Below are positions 30,019-40,174 of a stretch of 64,000 nucleotides of DNA, one piece after another. Position 1 is the stretch's first letter. Each line of letters starts with the position of its first letter. The notes beneath the pieces were generated by a model. It searched no databases. It saw only the letters and a list, made by a program, of their open reading frames with translations, and had not been told where the DNA came from. The position numbers and the translations under genes were made by a program. The stretch is from Pseudomonas sp. CC6-YY-74. Lineage in GTDB: Bacteria; Pseudomonadota; Gammaproteobacteria; Pseudomonadales; Pseudomonadaceae. The DNA lies in NCBI RefSeq assembly GCF_002025205.1, contig NZ_CP019947.1, positions 7,501-71,500 on the forward strand, read 5' to 3'.

Positions 30019-30064
30019 GCGCAGTACCTGCCGGCTGAGGGTATACCTGGATGAGTATAGAAAA

Positions 30065-30139
30065 TGGCAGGGGCGGCTGGATTCGAACCAACGCATGGCA
30101 GGATCAAAACCTGCTGCCTTACCGCTTGGCGACGCCCCT
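30065..30139 (-). tRNA. tRNA-Gln (TTG), copy 2
   Basis: 75 nt. Acceptor AGGGGCG / CGCCCCT, anticodon stem GCAGG/CCTGC with loop TTTTGAT (anticodon TTG), T arm GGTTCGAATCC, encoded CCA end. The sequence is identical to the copy at 30195-30269; the two are separated by 55 bp. Confidence 0.97.
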
Positions 30140-30194
30140 GTATCGTGTGTAACCCAATGCTGCTTGTCAGTTTATCGCTGCCCTAGGGCAGTAA

Positions 30195-30269
30195 TGGCAG
30201 GGGCGGCTGGATTCGAACCAACGCATGGCAGGATCAAAACCTGCTGCCTTACCGCTTGGCGACGCCCCT
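30195..30269 (-). tRNA. tRNA-Gln (TTG), copy 1
   Basis: 75 nt, identical to the second copy downstream. It begins 18 bp after the ispE stop on the same strand, so the pair may be processed from an ispE-tRNA-prs transcript. Anticodon TTG reads CAA and CAG. Confidence 0.97.
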
Positions 30270-30287
30270 GTAACTGATGCTACGCAT

Positions 30288-31163
30288 TCACTTCTTTGCC
30301 AATACTTCAAGCTCGCGGTGCAACATCGAGATGTTACGACCTTGTGCCACAAAACTTGGCAGAGTGGCTGGAAGTTGGCGGGCGACTTTATCAGCATCGT
30401 CCCTGTTTGGGAAGCTCCCAAACACACAAGCTCCAGTGCCAGTCAATTTTGCCGATACGAATTTGTTCAATAAGATCAGCGCGTTACGTACTTCTGGATA
30501 ACGCTTCTCGACGACTGGCTGGCAGTCATTACGACTACCCCCCTCAAGAAGGCTGCGAACTTTAATGGGCGGCGTATCCCGTGTCAACTCAGGGTCGGAG
30601 AAAATTTCCACAGTACTGACAAGTACTTGCGGAATTGCCACGAGAAACCAGGGTTCGCTGAGGGTCATTGGGGTGAGTTTTTCGCCAATGCCTTCGGCGA
30701 AGGCTGCGCGGCCGCGCACGAAAACCGGTACGTCGGCACCCAGGGTCAGGCCCAGGCCGGCCAGGCGCTCTTCGTCCCAATGCAGGTGCCAGAGGCGGTT
30801 GAGGCCGAGCAGGGTGGTCGCCGCATCCGAGCTGCCGCCGCCAATGCCGCCGCCCATGGGGAGGCGCTTGCTCAGCCAGATGTCGGCACCCAGCGCGCAG
30901 CCCGCCTGCTGTTGCAGGGCACGGGCGGCGCGCACGATCAGGTTGCTGTCGTGATCCACGCCGGGGATGTCGCTGTGCAGGCGAATTGCGCCGTCTGCGC
31001 GCACGGCGAAACCCAGCTCGTCGCCGAAGTCGAGAAACTGGAACAGGGTCTGCAGCTCGTGATAGCCGTCGGCGCGGCGGCCGAGGATGTGCAGCATCAG
31101 GTTGAGTTTGGCCGGTGCCGGCAGCCTCAGTTCGGCGGCGGCGGGTATTGCCGGCGGGGTCAT
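30288..31163 (-). CDS. ispE: 4-diphosphocytidyl-2-C-methyl-D-erythritol kinase
   Basis: 291-aa GHMP kinase of the MEP isoprenoid pathway, phosphorylating CDP-methylerythritol. It has the [20 protein letters not shown] start, the ATP loop [15 protein letters not shown] and the C-terminal [15 protein letters not shown]. The ATG at 31163 overlaps the lolB stop by 4 bp; the longer upstream frame is only the shadow of lolB. Order lolB-ispE-tRNA-Gln-prs is the standard one. Confidence 0.96.
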   Translation of the reverse strand: MTPPAIPAAAELRLPAPAKLNLMLHILGRRADGYHELQTLFQFLDFGDELGFAVRADGAIRLHSDIPGVDHDSNLIVRAARALQQQAGCALGADIWLSKRLPMGGGIGGGSSDAATTLLGLNRLWHLHWDEERLAGLGLTLGADVPVFVRGRAAFAEGIGEKLTPMTLSEPWFLVAIPQVLVSTVEIFSDPELTRDTPPIKVRSLLEGGSRNDCQPVVEKRYPEVRNALILLNKFVSAKLTGTGACVFGSFPNRDDADKVARQLPATLPSFVAQGRNISMLHRELEVLAKK

Positions 31164-31777
31164 TGGCCGAGCTGGCGCGGTTGCCAGTCCTTGATTACCA
31201 GGGTGACTTGCAAATCGTGACCGCTTAGCTTGAGGCGCTCGGGCAGCCAGTAGCCATCCTGCTCGGTGTAGCGCAGGTACTCGACCTGCCAACCGTCCTG
31301 GCTCAGGTGTGCCAGGCGACTGTCGCGGTCGAGGGTCAGGCGGCTTTTGCTGTCAGGCGCTGGCAGGCCGCGAATCCACCACAGCAGGTGCGAGACCGGC
31401 AGATTGAGGCCCAGCTGTTGCTGCAGCAGTTGCTCGGGTGAGGCGGCCTGGTAGCGCCCCTGGTTGGCGACTTCCAGCTGGAGGTCGCCTGGGCGCCCGG
31501 TCAGTCGTGCGGCGCCGCGACCGAGCGGGCCGGACAGGCGGATGTCGTAATAGTCCTGGCGTTGCAGCCAGAACAGGGTGCCGCTGCCGGAATCCTGCGG
31601 GGCGCGAATGCCGACCTTGCCGCTGATTTGCCAGGCGTCGAGTCTGCTGATCTGTTGTTTATGGCTTTGCCAGAGCGCCGGGCTGCCTTCTCCTTCGAGG
31701 GATTCGCGGGAGGTCAGGCCGGTACAGCCGGCGAGCAGGGCAATCAAGCTGAACACGAGGAGCGGGCGGGCGAACAT
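31160..31777 (-). CDS. lolB: Outer-membrane lipoprotein insertion protein LolB
   Basis: 205-aa lipoprotein acceptor in the outer membrane that receives lipoproteins from LolA. The signal peptide ends in lipobox LLAGC (Cys about residue 18); [13 protein letters not shown] and [13 protein letters not shown] are LolB family segments. The ATG at 31777 overlaps the stop of the TPR gene by one base (TGATG); a TTG lies one codon earlier. It is the middle gene of the TPR-lolB-ispE operon. Confidence 0.94.
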   Translation of the reverse strand: MFARPLLVFSLIALLAGCTGLTSRESLEGEGSPALWQSHKQQISRLDAWQISGKVGIRAPQDSGSGTLFWLQRQDYYDIRLSGPLGRGAARLTGRPGDLQLEVANQGRYQAASPEQLLQQQLGLNLPVSHLLWWIRGLPAPDSKSRLTLDRDSRLAHLSQDGWQVEYLRYTEQDGYWLPERLKLSGHDLQVTLVIKDWQPRQLGQ

Positions 31778-33507
31778 CAAAACGTCTCTGATCCGGTCAG
31801 GCGCAGCAGAGTGCTGCGCAATAAAATGCTGTCAGGTTGTTGCTTGAGGGCATTGGCCCAGACTTTGCGCGCCTCGCGCTGCTTGCCTTGGGCCCAGAGC
31901 ACTTCACCCAGGTGGGCGGCGACTTCGTGGTCGGGGAAGCGCGCCAGCGCTTGGCGCAGCAGGCGCTCGGCTTTGTCGAGGTTGCCCAGGCGATAGTTGA
32001 CCCAGCCGAGGCTGTCGAGAATCGCCGGGTCTTGGGGGTTGAGTCGCAGGGCTTGTTCGATCAGGCCCTTGGCTTCGTCGTAGCGCGTGGTGCGGTCGGC
32101 CAGGGTGTAGCCCAGCGCGTTGAGCGCCATGCTGTTGTCCGGTTCGCGTTCGAGAATGAAGCGCAAGTCCTGCTCCAGCAGATCCAGGTCGTCGCGTTTC
32201 TCGGCGAGCATGGCGCGGGTGTAGAGCAGGTTGAGGTCGTCGGGGAATTGCTCCAGCGCTTGCTGCACCACTTGCCAGGCTTGTTCGTGCTGTTCGTGGC
32301 TGGCCAGGGCTTCCGATTCGATCAGATAAAGCTGGATGGCATAGTCGGGCTGTGCGCTGCGGGCCTGGCTCAGGCGCTGTGAGGCTTCTGCCGCGCGCTT
32401 GCTGTCGAGCAGCAGCTGTGCCTGGCGCGCCTGGGCCGGGAGGAAGTCATCGCCGGGGCCGACCATGGCGTATTCGATCAAGGCGCTGGGCTTGTCGCCG
32501 AGGGCTTCGTAGGCGCGGGCCAGGTTGTAGTGGGCGGCATCGACATGGCTGTCACGTTCGACCAACTCTTCGAGGTAGACGATGGCCTCGCGCCAGGCTT
32601 CGGCTTCCAGGCAGACCAGGGCGAGCGAGAAACGCAGGTCGTCGTCCTGGGGGAATTGCTGCAGCAGTGAGGCGAACTCGCCTTTGGCGTCGTCCAGGCG
32701 GTCCTGTTCGACCAATAACCGCGCATAGGTCAGGCGCAGGCGTTTGTCGTCGGGGTGCAGGCGGATGCCTTTTTGCAGCAGTGGCAGGGCTTCATCGCCA
32801 CGCTTGAGGCTTTGCAACAGCCGTGCGTGGAGCAGCAGTGGGGGGATTTCGTCCTGGTTGGCCGATTGTGCTTCGAGCAGCTCGAGGGCTTCCTGCGGGC
32901 GATCGTCCTGCTGCAGGAGCAAGGCTTTGCCGAATAGCAGCTGGCCGTTGTCCGGGTACTTGCTCTGCAGGCGATCGAAGCTTTGCAGCAGGCCGGCGCG
33001 GGTGTCCGGATCGGTTTCGATGGCGGACAGGGCGAGGAAATCGAAGTGGGTGCTGCCTTTGCGTTGCAGCACCTGCTCCATGTAGACCATGGCTTCGTCA
33101 TAGCGGCCGGCGCGGGCCAGCTGAATGGCGGCGGCACGCTGGGCGTCGAGGCTGTCCGGGGCGTTTTTTGCCCAGATCAGTGCGGTATCCAGCGCCGCTT
33201 GCTCGGCGCCGAGGTACTCGGCAATCCGGAAGCCGCGCTCGGCCACGCCAGCGTCCTGGGTCACCTGGGCCTGTTGCACGTAGTTGCCGATGGCGATATC
33301 GAAGCGATTGCGTTGCCCGGCCAGTTCGGCAGTAAGCAAGGCGAGCAGGGTTTCCTGGCTGAACGAGCTATAGGCTTCGGGCTTCGGCACTTCTGCTACG
33401 GCAGAGGCTTCTTCCACTGGCGGTGAGCCGTCTGGTGCGGAGGCGGTAAATGTCTGGCAACCGCCTAATAAAGCCAGGGCGGCCAGCAATGCGAATGATC
33501 TATTCAT
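31777..33507 (-). CDS. TPR-repeat lipoprotein
   Basis: 576 aa. Signal peptide with lipobox LLGGC (Cys about 17), then at least ten helical tetratricopeptide repeats through the rest of the chain (e.g. [20 protein letters not shown] and [20 protein letters not shown] near the C-terminus). It is the homologue of the PA4667-type proteins found before lolB in pseudomonads; a role as an envelope scaffold is inferred. First gene of the operon, divergent from hemA with 174 bp between. Confidence 0.88.
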   Translation of the reverse strand: MNRSFALLAALALLGGCQTFTASAPDGSPPVEEASAVAEVPKPEAYSSFSQETLLALLTAELAGQRNRFDIAIGNYVQQAQVTQDAGVAERGFRIAEYLGAEQAALDTALIWAKNAPDSLDAQRAAAIQLARAGRYDEAMVYMEQVLQRKGSTHFDFLALSAIETDPDTRAGLLQSFDRLQSKYPDNGQLLFGKALLLQQDDRPQEALELLEAQSANQDEIPPLLLHARLLQSLKRGDEALPLLQKGIRLHPDDKRLRLTYARLLVEQDRLDDAKGEFASLLQQFPQDDDLRFSLALVCLEAEAWREAIVYLEELVERDSHVDAAHYNLARAYEALGDKPSALIEYAMVGPGDDFLPAQARQAQLLLDSKRAAEASQRLSQARSAQPDYAIQLYLIESEALASHEQHEQAWQVVQQALEQFPDDLNLLYTRAMLAEKRDDLDLLEQDLRFILEREPDNSMALNALGYTLADRTTRYDEAKGLIEQALRLNPQDPAILDSLGWVNYRLGNLDKAERLLRQALARFPDHEVAAHLGEVLWAQGKQREARKVWANALKQQPDSILLRSTLLRLTGSETF

Positions 33508-33681
33508 AGGGAGAATGGCGACTTACCTGCGGTCGGGTCATCATGACACAAGCCGTAGGGCAAGCCCATGGGACGAGGTTCGATAGCTGATTGGTGCCTT
33601 ATAAGACAATATTCGGCGGTGGTTGTTCTCACTCGGTCGAAGTAGGACAATTGCGCGCTATCTTCCTGTCAGCGACTTTGC

Positions 33682-34962
33682 ATGGCCTTTATTGCCCTCG
33701 GTATCAACCATAAAACCGCTTCGGTGGCCGTACGCGAACGCGTGGCTTTTCCCCCAGAGCAGTTGGTCGAGGCCCTGCAGCAGCTCTGCCGGTGCACGGC
33801 CAGTCGTGAGGCGGCGATTCTGTCGACCTGCAACCGCAGCGAGGTGTACCTCGAACAGGATGCACTGACCGTCGACGGGGTGCTGGTCTGGCTGGCCGAG
33901 TACCACAAGCTCAGCCTCGATGAGTTGCGCGCCTGTGCCTATGTGCTCGAGGACGATGCCGCGGTGCGCCACATGATGCGTGTGGCCTCGGGGCTGGATT
34001 CGATGGTGCTGGGCGAGCCGCAGATTCTCGGGCAGATGAAGTCCGCCTATGCCGTGGCCCGCGAGGCTGGCACCGTCGGGCCGCTGCTCGGGCGCTTGTT
34101 TCAGGCCACCTTCAGCACTGCCAAGACGGTGCGCACCGATACCGCGATCGGCGAGAACCCGGTGTCGGTGGCGTTTGCCGCGGTGAGTCTGGCCAAACAG
34201 ATCTTCAGCGACATGCACCGCAGCCAGGCACTGCTGATCGGTGCCGGCGAGACCATCAGCCTGGTGGCGCGGCACCTGCACGAGCAGGGGGTCAAGCGCA
34301 TCGTCGTGGCCAACCGTACCCTGGAGCGCGCCAGCAGCCTGGCCGAGCAGTTCGGTGCGCATGCGGTGCTGCTCTCTGACATCCCTCAGGAGCTGGTGCA
34401 CAGCGACATCGTCATCAGCTCGACGGCCAGCCAGTTGCCGATTCTCGGCAAGGGCGCGGTGGAGAGTGCGCTGAAGCTGCGCCGGCACAAGCCGATCTTC
34501 ATGGTCGATATCGCCGTGCCGCGGGATATCGAGGCCGAGGTCGGCGAGCTCGACGATGTCTACCTGTATACCGTCGACGACCTGCACGAGGTGATCGAGG
34601 AGAACCTGAAGAGCCGCCAGGGTGCGGCGCAGGCGGCCGAAGAACTGGTGGCCGTGGGTGCCGAGACTTTCATGCTGCGCCTGCGCGAGCTGGCCGCGGT
34701 GGATGTACTCAAGGCTTATCGCCAGCAAGGCGAGCGCATGCGTGACGAAGAACTGGCCAAGGCCCTGCGCCTGCTCAGTAACGGCGCTGCGGCCGAGGAT
34801 GTGCTGGTGCAACTGGCACGCGGACTGACCAACAAGCTGTTGCATGCGCCCAGCGTGCAACTGAAAAAACTCTCTGCCGACGGCCGCGTCGATGCGCTCG
34901 GTGTGGCCCAAGAACTCTTTGCCCTCGATGAGGGCGCGCCGTCCAACAAAGGCTTGCAATGA
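33682..34962 (+). CDS. hemA: Glutamyl-tRNA reductase
   Basis: 426-aa NADPH-dependent enzyme making glutamate semialdehyde, the first committed step of C5-pathway haem synthesis. It has the [14 protein letters not shown] start, nucleophile Cys50 in STCNRSE, the [15 protein letters not shown] block and the nucleotide fold [16 protein letters not shown]. The end overlaps prfA by ATGA. Order hemA-prfA-prmC is conserved widely in proteobacteria. Confidence 0.97.
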   Translation: MAFIALGINHKTASVAVRERVAFPPEQLVEALQQLCRCTASREAAILSTCNRSEVYLEQDALTVDGVLVWLAEYHKLSLDELRACAYVLEDDAAVRHMMRVASGLDSMVLGEPQILGQMKSAYAVAREAGTVGPLLGRLFQATFSTAKTVRTDTAIGENPVSVAFAAVSLAKQIFSDMHRSQALLIGAGETISLVARHLHEQGVKRIVVANRTLERASSLAEQFGAHAVLLSDIPQELVHSDIVISSTASQLPILGKGAVESALKLRRHKPIFMVDIAVPRDIEAEVGELDDVYLYTVDDLHEVIEENLKSRQGAAQAAEELVAVGAETFMLRLRELAAVDVLKAYRQQGERMRDEELAKALRLLSNGAAAEDVLVQLARGLTNKLLHAPSVQLKKLSADGRVDALGVAQELFALDEGAPSNKGLQ

Positions 34963-36041
34963 AAGCGTCCCTGATCAACAAACTCGACATGCTGCAGGAT
35001 CGCTTCGAAGAGCTGACCGCGCTGCTTGGCGACGCCGAGGTGATCGGCAATCAGAACCAGTTCCGGGCTTATTCCCGGGAATATGCCGAGATCGAGCCGG
35101 TTAATAGCGCGTTTCGGGCGTTTCGCAAAGTACAGGCCGATCTCGAGGGTGCCCAGGCTCTGCTCAAGGACAGCGACCCGGACATGCGGGAAATGGCCGA
35201 GGAAGAAGCCAGCGAGGCTAAAGAAAAGCTGATCGAGCTGGAAGACAACCTGCAGCGCATGCTGTTGCCGAAAGACCCCAGCGACGGCCGCAACGTCTTT
35301 CTCGAAGTGCGCGCCGGGACCGGCGGTGACGAGGCGGCGATCTTCTCCGGCGACCTGTTCCGCATGTATTCGCGCTATGCCGAACGGCGTGGCTGGCGGG
35401 TCGAGATTCTCTCGGCCAGCGAAGGTGAGCACGGCGGCTACAAGGAAGTGATCGCCCGGGTCGAAGGCGAGAATGTCTACGGAAAACTCAAATTCGAGTC
35501 CGGCGCCCACCGCGTACAACGGGTTCCGGAAACCGAATCCCAGGGCCGCATCCACACCTCGGCGTGCACCGTGGCGGTGTTGCCCGAGCCGGATGAGCAG
35601 GCCGCCATCGACATCAATCCGGCCGATTTGCGCATCGACACCTACCGCTCTTCCGGTGCCGGTGGTCAGCACGTCAATACCACCGACTCGGCGATCCGCA
35701 TCACCCACATTCCCAGCGGCACGGTGGTCGAATGCCAGGAAGAGCGTTCCCAGCACAAGAACCGTGCGCGGGCCATGGCCTGGTTGTCGGCAAAACTGAA
35801 GGACCAGCAGGAAGCCGCCGCGCACAAGGAAATTTCCGACACGCGCAAATTACTGGTGGGCTCCGGTGACCGTTCCGAGCGGATTCGTACCTACAACTTC
35901 CCCCAGGGCCGGGTCACCGACCACCGCATCAGCCTGACCCTGTATTCGCTCAATGAAGTGATGGCCGGTGGCGTCGACGCGGTGATCGAGCCGCTGCTCG
36001 CCGAATACCAGGCCGACCAGTTGGCTGCGTTGGGCGATTGA
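34959..36041 (+). CDS. prfA: Peptide chain release factor 1
   Basis: 360-aa RF1, reading UAA and UAG. The codon-recognition tripeptide is PET in [13 protein letters not shown], the place of P-x-T in RF1. The GGQ motif that triggers hydrolysis is in [15 protein letters not shown], and its Gln is methylated by PrmC encoded downstream. The N-terminal coiled-coil domain and full length are intact. Coupled to hemA by a 4-bp overlap. Confidence 0.97.
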   Translation: MKASLINKLDMLQDRFEELTALLGDAEVIGNQNQFRAYSREYAEIEPVNSAFRAFRKVQADLEGAQALLKDSDPDMREMAEEEASEAKEKLIELEDNLQRMLLPKDPSDGRNVFLEVRAGTGGDEAAIFSGDLFRMYSRYAERRGWRVEILSASEGEHGGYKEVIARVEGENVYGKLKFESGAHRVQRVPETESQGRIHTSACTVAVLPEPDEQAAIDINPADLRIDTYRSSGAGGQHVNTTDSAIRITHIPSGTVVECQEERSQHKNRARAMAWLSAKLKDQQEAAAHKEISDTRKLLVGSGDRSERIRTYNFPQGRVTDHRISLTLYSLNEVMAGGVDAVIEPLLAEYQADQLAALGD

Positions 36042-36068
36042 TCTGCTGCGGATAACCAAGGTGTCGCT

Positions 36069-36100
36069 GGTGGGCAGCGCTGCGCGGTTGTCCACCCTAC
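36069..36100. repeat. REP-like palindrome between prfA and prmC
   Basis: GGTGGGCAGCGCTGCGCGGT then TGTCCACCCTAC: arms GGTGG-x-CA / TG-x-CCACC round a CGCTGCGCGG core. It is related in plan to the palindromes at 10504 and 15428 and lies in the only sizeable gap of the hemA-murI operon. Confidence 0.65.
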
Positions 36101-36122
36101 GAATCTCCACCAGACGAATGCC

Positions 36123-36956
36123 ATGGCCACCATCGAATCCCTGCTCAACAATGCCGAACTGCCCGACTCGCCGACGCCGCGGCTGGACGTCGAGCTGTTG
36201 CTCGCCCAGGCCCTGGGCAAGTCGCGCAGTTACCTGCACACCTGGCCCGAGCGTGAAATCGACGCCGCACCAGGCGCACGGTTTGCCGCCGACCTGGCGC
36301 GGCGCCAGGCCGGTGAGCCGGTGGCGCATATTCTCGGCCGTCAGGGTTTCTGGAGCCTGGAACTGGACGTCGCGGCGCACACCCTGATTCCCCGCCCGGA
36401 CACCGAGTTGCTGGTGGAGACCGCGTTGCAGCTGATTCCGGCCACACCCACGGCGGTACTCGACCTGGGCACTGGCACCGGCGCGATCGCCCTGGCCCTG
36501 GCCAGCGAGCGGCCGGCCTGGCAGGTGAGCGGGGTCGACCGGGTGCCGCAGGCGGTGGCCCTGGCCGAGCGCAACCGCGCGCGGCTGAAGTTGGCCAATG
36601 CGCGTTTCAGCGAGAGTCACTGGTTTGCGGCTCTGGCCGGCCAGCGTTATCAGCTGATCGTCAGCAACCCGCCGTATATCGCCGCCGGTGACCAGCATCT
36701 GGGCGAGGGCGATCTGCGCTTCGAACCAAGCAGTGCGCTGGTGGCCGGGGTCGATGGGCTGGATGATATTCGCCTGATCATCGAGCAGGCGCCGGCCTAT
36801 CTCGAACCCAGCGGCTGGCTGCTGCTGGAACACGGCTTCGACCAGGCCGCCGCAGTGCGCGGGCTGCTGGCTGCGCGCGGTTTCAGCGCGGTGGAGAGCC
36901 GGCGTGACCTGGGTGGCCATGAACGTATCAGCCTCGGACGTTACGACCATGAGTGA
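36123..36956 (+). CDS. prmC: Release factor glutamine methyltransferase PrmC (HemK)
   Basis: 277-aa SAM-dependent enzyme that N5-methylates the GGQ glutamine of RF1 and RF2. The catalytic NPPY is at about residue 182 (LIVSNPPYIAAGD), SAM motif I is VLDLGTGTGAIALALA, and IPRPDTELLVE precedes it. The N-terminal helical domain (LLAQALGKSRSYLHTWPE) is present. It follows prfA after 81 bp, including the REP-like palindrome, and overlaps moeB by 8 bp. Confidence 0.96.
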   Translation: MATIESLLNNAELPDSPTPRLDVELLLAQALGKSRSYLHTWPEREIDAAPGARFAADLARRQAGEPVAHILGRQGFWSLELDVAAHTLIPRPDTELLVETALQLIPATPTAVLDLGTGTGAIALALASERPAWQVSGVDRVPQAVALAERNRARLKLANARFSESHWFAALAGQRYQLIVSNPPYIAAGDQHLGEGDLRFEPSSALVAGVDGLDDIRLIIEQAPAYLEPSGWLLLEHGFDQAAAVRGLLAARGFSAVESRRDLGGHERISLGRYDHE

Positions 36957-37722
36957 GCAGAACATGCTGAACGATGACGAACTGCTGCGCTACAGCCGGC
37001 AGATCCTGGTGCAACAGATCGATATCGACGGCCAGTTGCGCCTCAAGCACAGCCGCGCGCTGATCGTCGGCCTGGGTGGGCTGGGCTCGCCGGTGGCGCT
37101 GTATCTGGCCGCGGCCGGGGTTGGTGAATTGCACCTGGCGGATTTCGACACGGTCGACCTGACCAACCTGCAGCGGCAGATCGTCCATGACACCCAGAGC
37201 GTCGGCCAGAGCAAGGTCGACTCGGCCTCGCGGCGCCTGCTGGCGATCAATCCACAGCTGCGTCTGCAGAGTCATCGGCAGGCGCTGGACGGCGACTCGC
37301 TGGCGGCGGCAGTCAGCGCGGTGGATCTGGTGCTGGACTGTTCGGACAACTTCGCCACCCGCGTGGCGGTCAACGCCGCCTGTGTGGCGGCCAAGGTGCC
37401 GCTGGTCAGTGGCGCGGCGATTCGCCTGGAAGGGCAGCTGTCGGTGTTCGATTCACGGCGTGCCGACAGCCCCTGTTATCACTGCCTGTACGGCCACGGC
37501 AGCGAAGCCGAACTGACCTGCAGCGAGGCAGGCGTGGTCGGTCCGCTGGTGGGCTTGGTCGGCAGCCTGCAGGCCTTGGAAGCCCTGAAATTGCTGGCGC
37601 AGTTCGGTGAGCCGCTGGTCGGTCGTTTGCTCCTGATCGATGCGCTGGGCTCGCGCTTTCGTGAATTGCGGGTCAAGCGTGATCCGGCCTGCCGCGTGTG
37701 TGGCGGTGCTGGCCGTGAGTAA
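36949..37722 (+). CDS. moeB: MoeB/ThiF/HesA-family adenylyltransferase
   Basis: 257-aa E1-like enzyme that adenylates the C-terminus of a MoaD or ThiS-type sulfur carrier. ATP-binding [14 protein letters not shown] lies near residue 40, followed by [15 protein letters not shown] and [13 protein letters not shown]. Zinc Cys pairs are CYHC and CRVC near the end. No rhodanese domain is present. The start overlaps prmC; an ATG 15 bp further on is an alternative. MoeB is the usual name at this place in Pseudomonas, but the sulfur carrier it serves cannot be read here. Confidence 0.9.
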   Translation: MSEQNMLNDDELLRYSRQILVQQIDIDGQLRLKHSRALIVGLGGLGSPVALYLAAAGVGELHLADFDTVDLTNLQRQIVHDTQSVGQSKVDSASRRLLAINPQLRLQSHRQALDGDSLAAAVSAVDLVLDCSDNFATRVAVNAACVAAKVPLVSGAAIRLEGQLSVFDSRRADSPCYHCLYGHGSEAELTCSEAGVVGPLVGLVGSLQALEALKLLAQFGEPLVGRLLLIDALGSRFRELRVKRDPACRVCGGAGRE

Positions 37723-38503
37723 TAACGCGCCAATCGGCGTATTCGATTCCGGCGTCGGCGGCCTGTCGGTGCTGGGCGAGATTCGTGCACTGCTGCCCAA
37801 TGAGTCGTTGCTGTATGTGGCCGACAGCGGCCATGTGCCCTATGGCGAAAAAAGCCCGGAATTTATTCGCCAGCGCTGCCGGCTGCTGGCCGACTTTCTC
37901 CTAGCACAAGGCGCCAAGGCGCTGGTGCTGGCCTGCAACACCGCAACCGCAGCCGGGGTTGCCGACTTGCGCGAGCTGTACCCGCAGTTGCCGATCGTCG
38001 GCATGGAGCCAGCAGTCAAGCCGGCCGCCGCCGCGACCCGCTCGGGGGTGGTCGGCGTGCTGGCCACCACCGGTACCTTGAAGAGCGCCAAGTTCGCCGC
38101 CTTGCTCGACCGCTTCGCCAGCGATGTGCGGGTGATTACCCAGCCTTGCCCAGGCCTGGTCGAGCGGATCGAGGCCGGCGAGCTGGATGGCGCGCAGACC
38201 CGCGACATGCTGCGCGGCTGGGTGCAGCCACTGCTGGACGAGGGCTGCGACACGCTGATCCTCGGCTGTACCCATTACCCCTTTATCAAGCCGGTGTTGC
38301 GCGAGTTGCTGCCCCAGTCAGTCAGCCTGATCGACACCGGTGCGGCGGTAGCGCGGCACCTGCAGCGCATGCTCGGCGAGCGCCAGTTGCTGGCTCGTGG
38401 GCCAGCGCAGGTGGCGCGCTTCTGGTCGAGCGCCGAGCCGCTACGCATGCAGGCGGTATTACCCGGGTTATGGGGCGAGCCGGCGCAGGTGCGGGCGCTT
38501 TGA
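37715..38503 (+). CDS. murI: Glutamate racemase
   Basis: 262-aa cofactor-independent racemase supplying D-glutamate for peptidoglycan. It has [14 protein letters not shown] with the catalytic Asp region, [13 protein letters not shown], and the two active-site cysteines in [10 protein letters not shown] and [11 protein letters not shown]. The GTG at 37715 (overlapping the moeB stop) is preferred; a GTG at 37706 would add three residues. Last gene of the hemA-prfA-prmC-moeB-murI series. Confidence 0.95.
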   Translation: MSNNAPIGVFDSGVGGLSVLGEIRALLPNESLLYVADSGHVPYGEKSPEFIRQRCRLLADFLLAQGAKALVLACNTATAAGVADLRELYPQLPIVGMEPAVKPAAAATRSGVVGVLATTGTLKSAKFAALLDRFASDVRVITQPCPGLVERIEAGELDGAQTRDMLRGWVQPLLDEGCDTLILGCTHYPFIKPVLRELLPQSVSLIDTGAAVARHLQRMLGERQLLARGPAQVARFWSSAEPLRMQAVLPGLWGEPAQVRAL

Positions 38504-38617
38504 CTGCGTCGAGCCGGCACGTTTATGCATTGTCAGCCTTTCACTAAGAGCAAATATTTCTATACTCCCAGCAGCGAAGGGTGGAACTCCCTCCACCGGG
38601 TGAACAAGGATACTCCA

Positions 38618-39133
38618 ATGAACACGCTGTTTTCTGCGGCTGCGCTGGTGGCCTTGACTCTAGGTTCGGTTAGCGCTGCGCACGCGGCCGATGTGACTTT
38701 CGCCGTGGGCAGCACCGACGAGTCGACCATGGTTTACCGGGTCGGTGCTCAATTCGACTTCAACCACCGCTGGATGGACAGCGCTACCGGCTACCTGGGC
38801 GGCTACTGGGATGCCGGTTATACCTTCTGGGAAGGCGATGAGTCGGCGAGCAACCACAGCCTGTCCTTCTCCCCGGTGTTCGTTTATGAGTTTGCCGGAG
38901 ACAACGTGCGGCCCTATATCGAGGCCGGCGTCGGCGTGGCCTTCTTCTCCCGCACCGAACTGGAGGGCAGCAACCTGGGCTCGTCCTTCCAGTTCGAGGA
39001 TCGCCTCGGCGTCGGCCTGCGCTTCGCCGATCAGGAAGTCGGCCTGCGCGCGCTGCACTATTCCAACGCCGGGCTGAAGGAGCCGAACAATGGCATCGAG
39101 GCCTATACCCTGCATTACCGTTTGAGTTTCTAG
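38618..39133 (+). CDS. pagL: Lipid A 3-O-deacylase PagL
   Basis: 171-aa outer-membrane beta-barrel enzyme that removes the 3-position acyl chain from lipid A. A signal peptide is cleaved after AHA (residue 23). The catalytic triad is in the conserved end HYSNAGLKEPNNGIEAYTLH: His147, Ser149, Glu161. The block FSPVFVYEFAGDNVRPYIEA and the C-terminal aromatic Phe are typical of PagL. The ATG follows CAAGGA at a suitable distance. P. aeruginosa has pagL at the same place after murI. It is followed by a strong terminator and is probably a single-gene unit. Confidence 0.94.
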   Translation: MNTLFSAAALVALTLGSVSAAHAADVTFAVGSTDESTMVYRVGAQFDFNHRWMDSATGYLGGYWDAGYTFWEGDESASNHSLSFSPVFVYEFAGDNVRPYIEAGVGVAFFSRTELEGSNLGSSFQFEDRLGVGLRFADQEVGLRALHYSNAGLKEPNNGIEAYTLHYRLSF

Positions 39134-39141
39134 CGCGCGGC

Positions 39142-39172
39142 AAAAAAATCGGCCCGCTGGCCGATTTTTTGT
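39142..39172. terminator. Bidirectional terminator between pagL and the YkgJ-like gene
   Basis: A 12-bp stem AAAAAATCGGCC / GGCCGATTTTTT with a 4-nt loop; the A run serves as a T tract on the minus strand. It lies between convergent genes. Confidence 0.94.
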
Positions 39173-39190
39173 TTCTGTATTAAACCCGCT

Positions 39191-39526
39191 TCAGCGGTAG
39201 ATGCTGGTCATGCCGCGGCGCTCGTCGAGGCACTCGGGGGAGGCGGTCTCGAATTCGCGGCAGATCAGCGGGCGTACTTCATAGATGGTACAGCGCATGG
39301 TGTCGCGATCCAGCGCCGCACACCAGCCGTCATCCAGGCGATGCATGACTTCGCCGCCCCACTCGTCGGTGGCGATAAAACGCGGCGGCACGCCGGTGTC
39401 AGTGATCAGCAGCACTTCCAGCTGGCAGCAGCAGGCGGCGCAGTTGGAGCAACTGACGGCAGCTTCGCTGGGCAACTGGGTGAGGGGGATCTGGTGGCTT
39501 TCGGTCATGGCTGCAGTGTACGCCAT
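39191..39526 (-). CDS. YkgJ-family cysteine cluster protein
   Basis: 111-aa protein with the zinc/iron-chelating Cys pattern of the YkgJ/YcgN family: CSNCAACCCQ near residues 26-35, then WCAALDRDTMRCTIYEVRPL and the Cys in ICREF. Start at 39526 (MAYTAAMTES) is supported by GGGAGG six bases upstream; an ATG six codons later is weaker. Function unknown; family members are cluster or metal-binding proteins. Confidence 0.82.
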   Translation of the reverse strand: MAYTAAMTESHQIPLTQLPSEAAVSCSNCAACCCQLEVLLITDTGVPPRFIATDEWGGEVMHRLDDGWCAALDRDTMRCTIYEVRPLICREFETASPECLDERRGMTSIYR

Positions 39527-39646
39527 GTCTGCCTCCCGGTTGTTCGGCTGTCGACGTAGGGTGAATCGCGCTCTTGTTCCCGGGCGATGCACCCCGCGGG
39601 TCTTGCCGGGTTGCCGTTGGTGGAATACGCCGCGCGGTCTTCCGTC

Positions 39647-40174
39647 CTAGGTCGATTGGCGCGCGCGGACGCTGTGCTCATATTGGCTGCGGTAGAGTCT
39701 GGCGAATCCATGCAGCACGGGCAGCACCAGCGCCCAGATCGCCGCGAGCAACAGCAGGGTTGGCCAGGTGCCGTACGGCATGCCGACGCCGGCTAGCTGG
39801 GCGCCAGCGTAATAGGACAGCGGGCCGGCGCAGGCGCCGAGCAGGCTGGCGCGCCACCAGGGCCGGGCCGTCCAGGCCAGGCAATGGTTGAGCGTGGTCG
39901 CCAGCAGCAGCCAGAGTAGGGCCAGCCACAGCGGGATCAGGTTGCGCGGCTCGCCGAAGTCGAACACCCCGAGGTTGAGCAAGAAGCTATCCAGGGCGCT
40001 GCCGGCGAGAAACACGCTGAGCAGCAGTTTGCCCTCGGCGGCCCAACTGCTGACCCAGAGTAGATGCACCGCCACTGCCACCCCGGCTAGCAGCAGCCAC
40101 GGGCTGTCGCCGCCGAATACGCAGGCGAACCAGCCGAGCTGAAAGAGGAGGGCGTTGGCGATCAGTTTAGGCAT
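39647..40174 (-). CDS. DUF2878 membrane protein
   Basis: 175 aa with five or six membrane helices (NALLFQLGWFACVFGGDSPW, LLLAGVAVAVHLLWVSSWAA, LWLALLWLLLATTLNHCLAW, and a last one LLLLAAIWALVLPVLHGFA). It fits DUF2878, unknown function. Last gene of the nine-gene operon that begins at 48023; its start overlaps the end of the methyltransferase gene by 8 bp, so it belongs to the same lipid-linked set. Confidence 0.82.
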   Translation of the reverse strand: MPKLIANALLFQLGWFACVFGGDSPWLLLAGVAVAVHLLWVSSWAAEGKLLLSVFLAGSALDSFLLNLGVFDFGEPRNLIPLWLALLWLLLATTLNHCLAWTARPWWRASLLGACAGPLSYYAGAQLAGVGMPYGTWPTLLLLAAIWALVLPVLHGFARLYRSQYEHSVRARQST

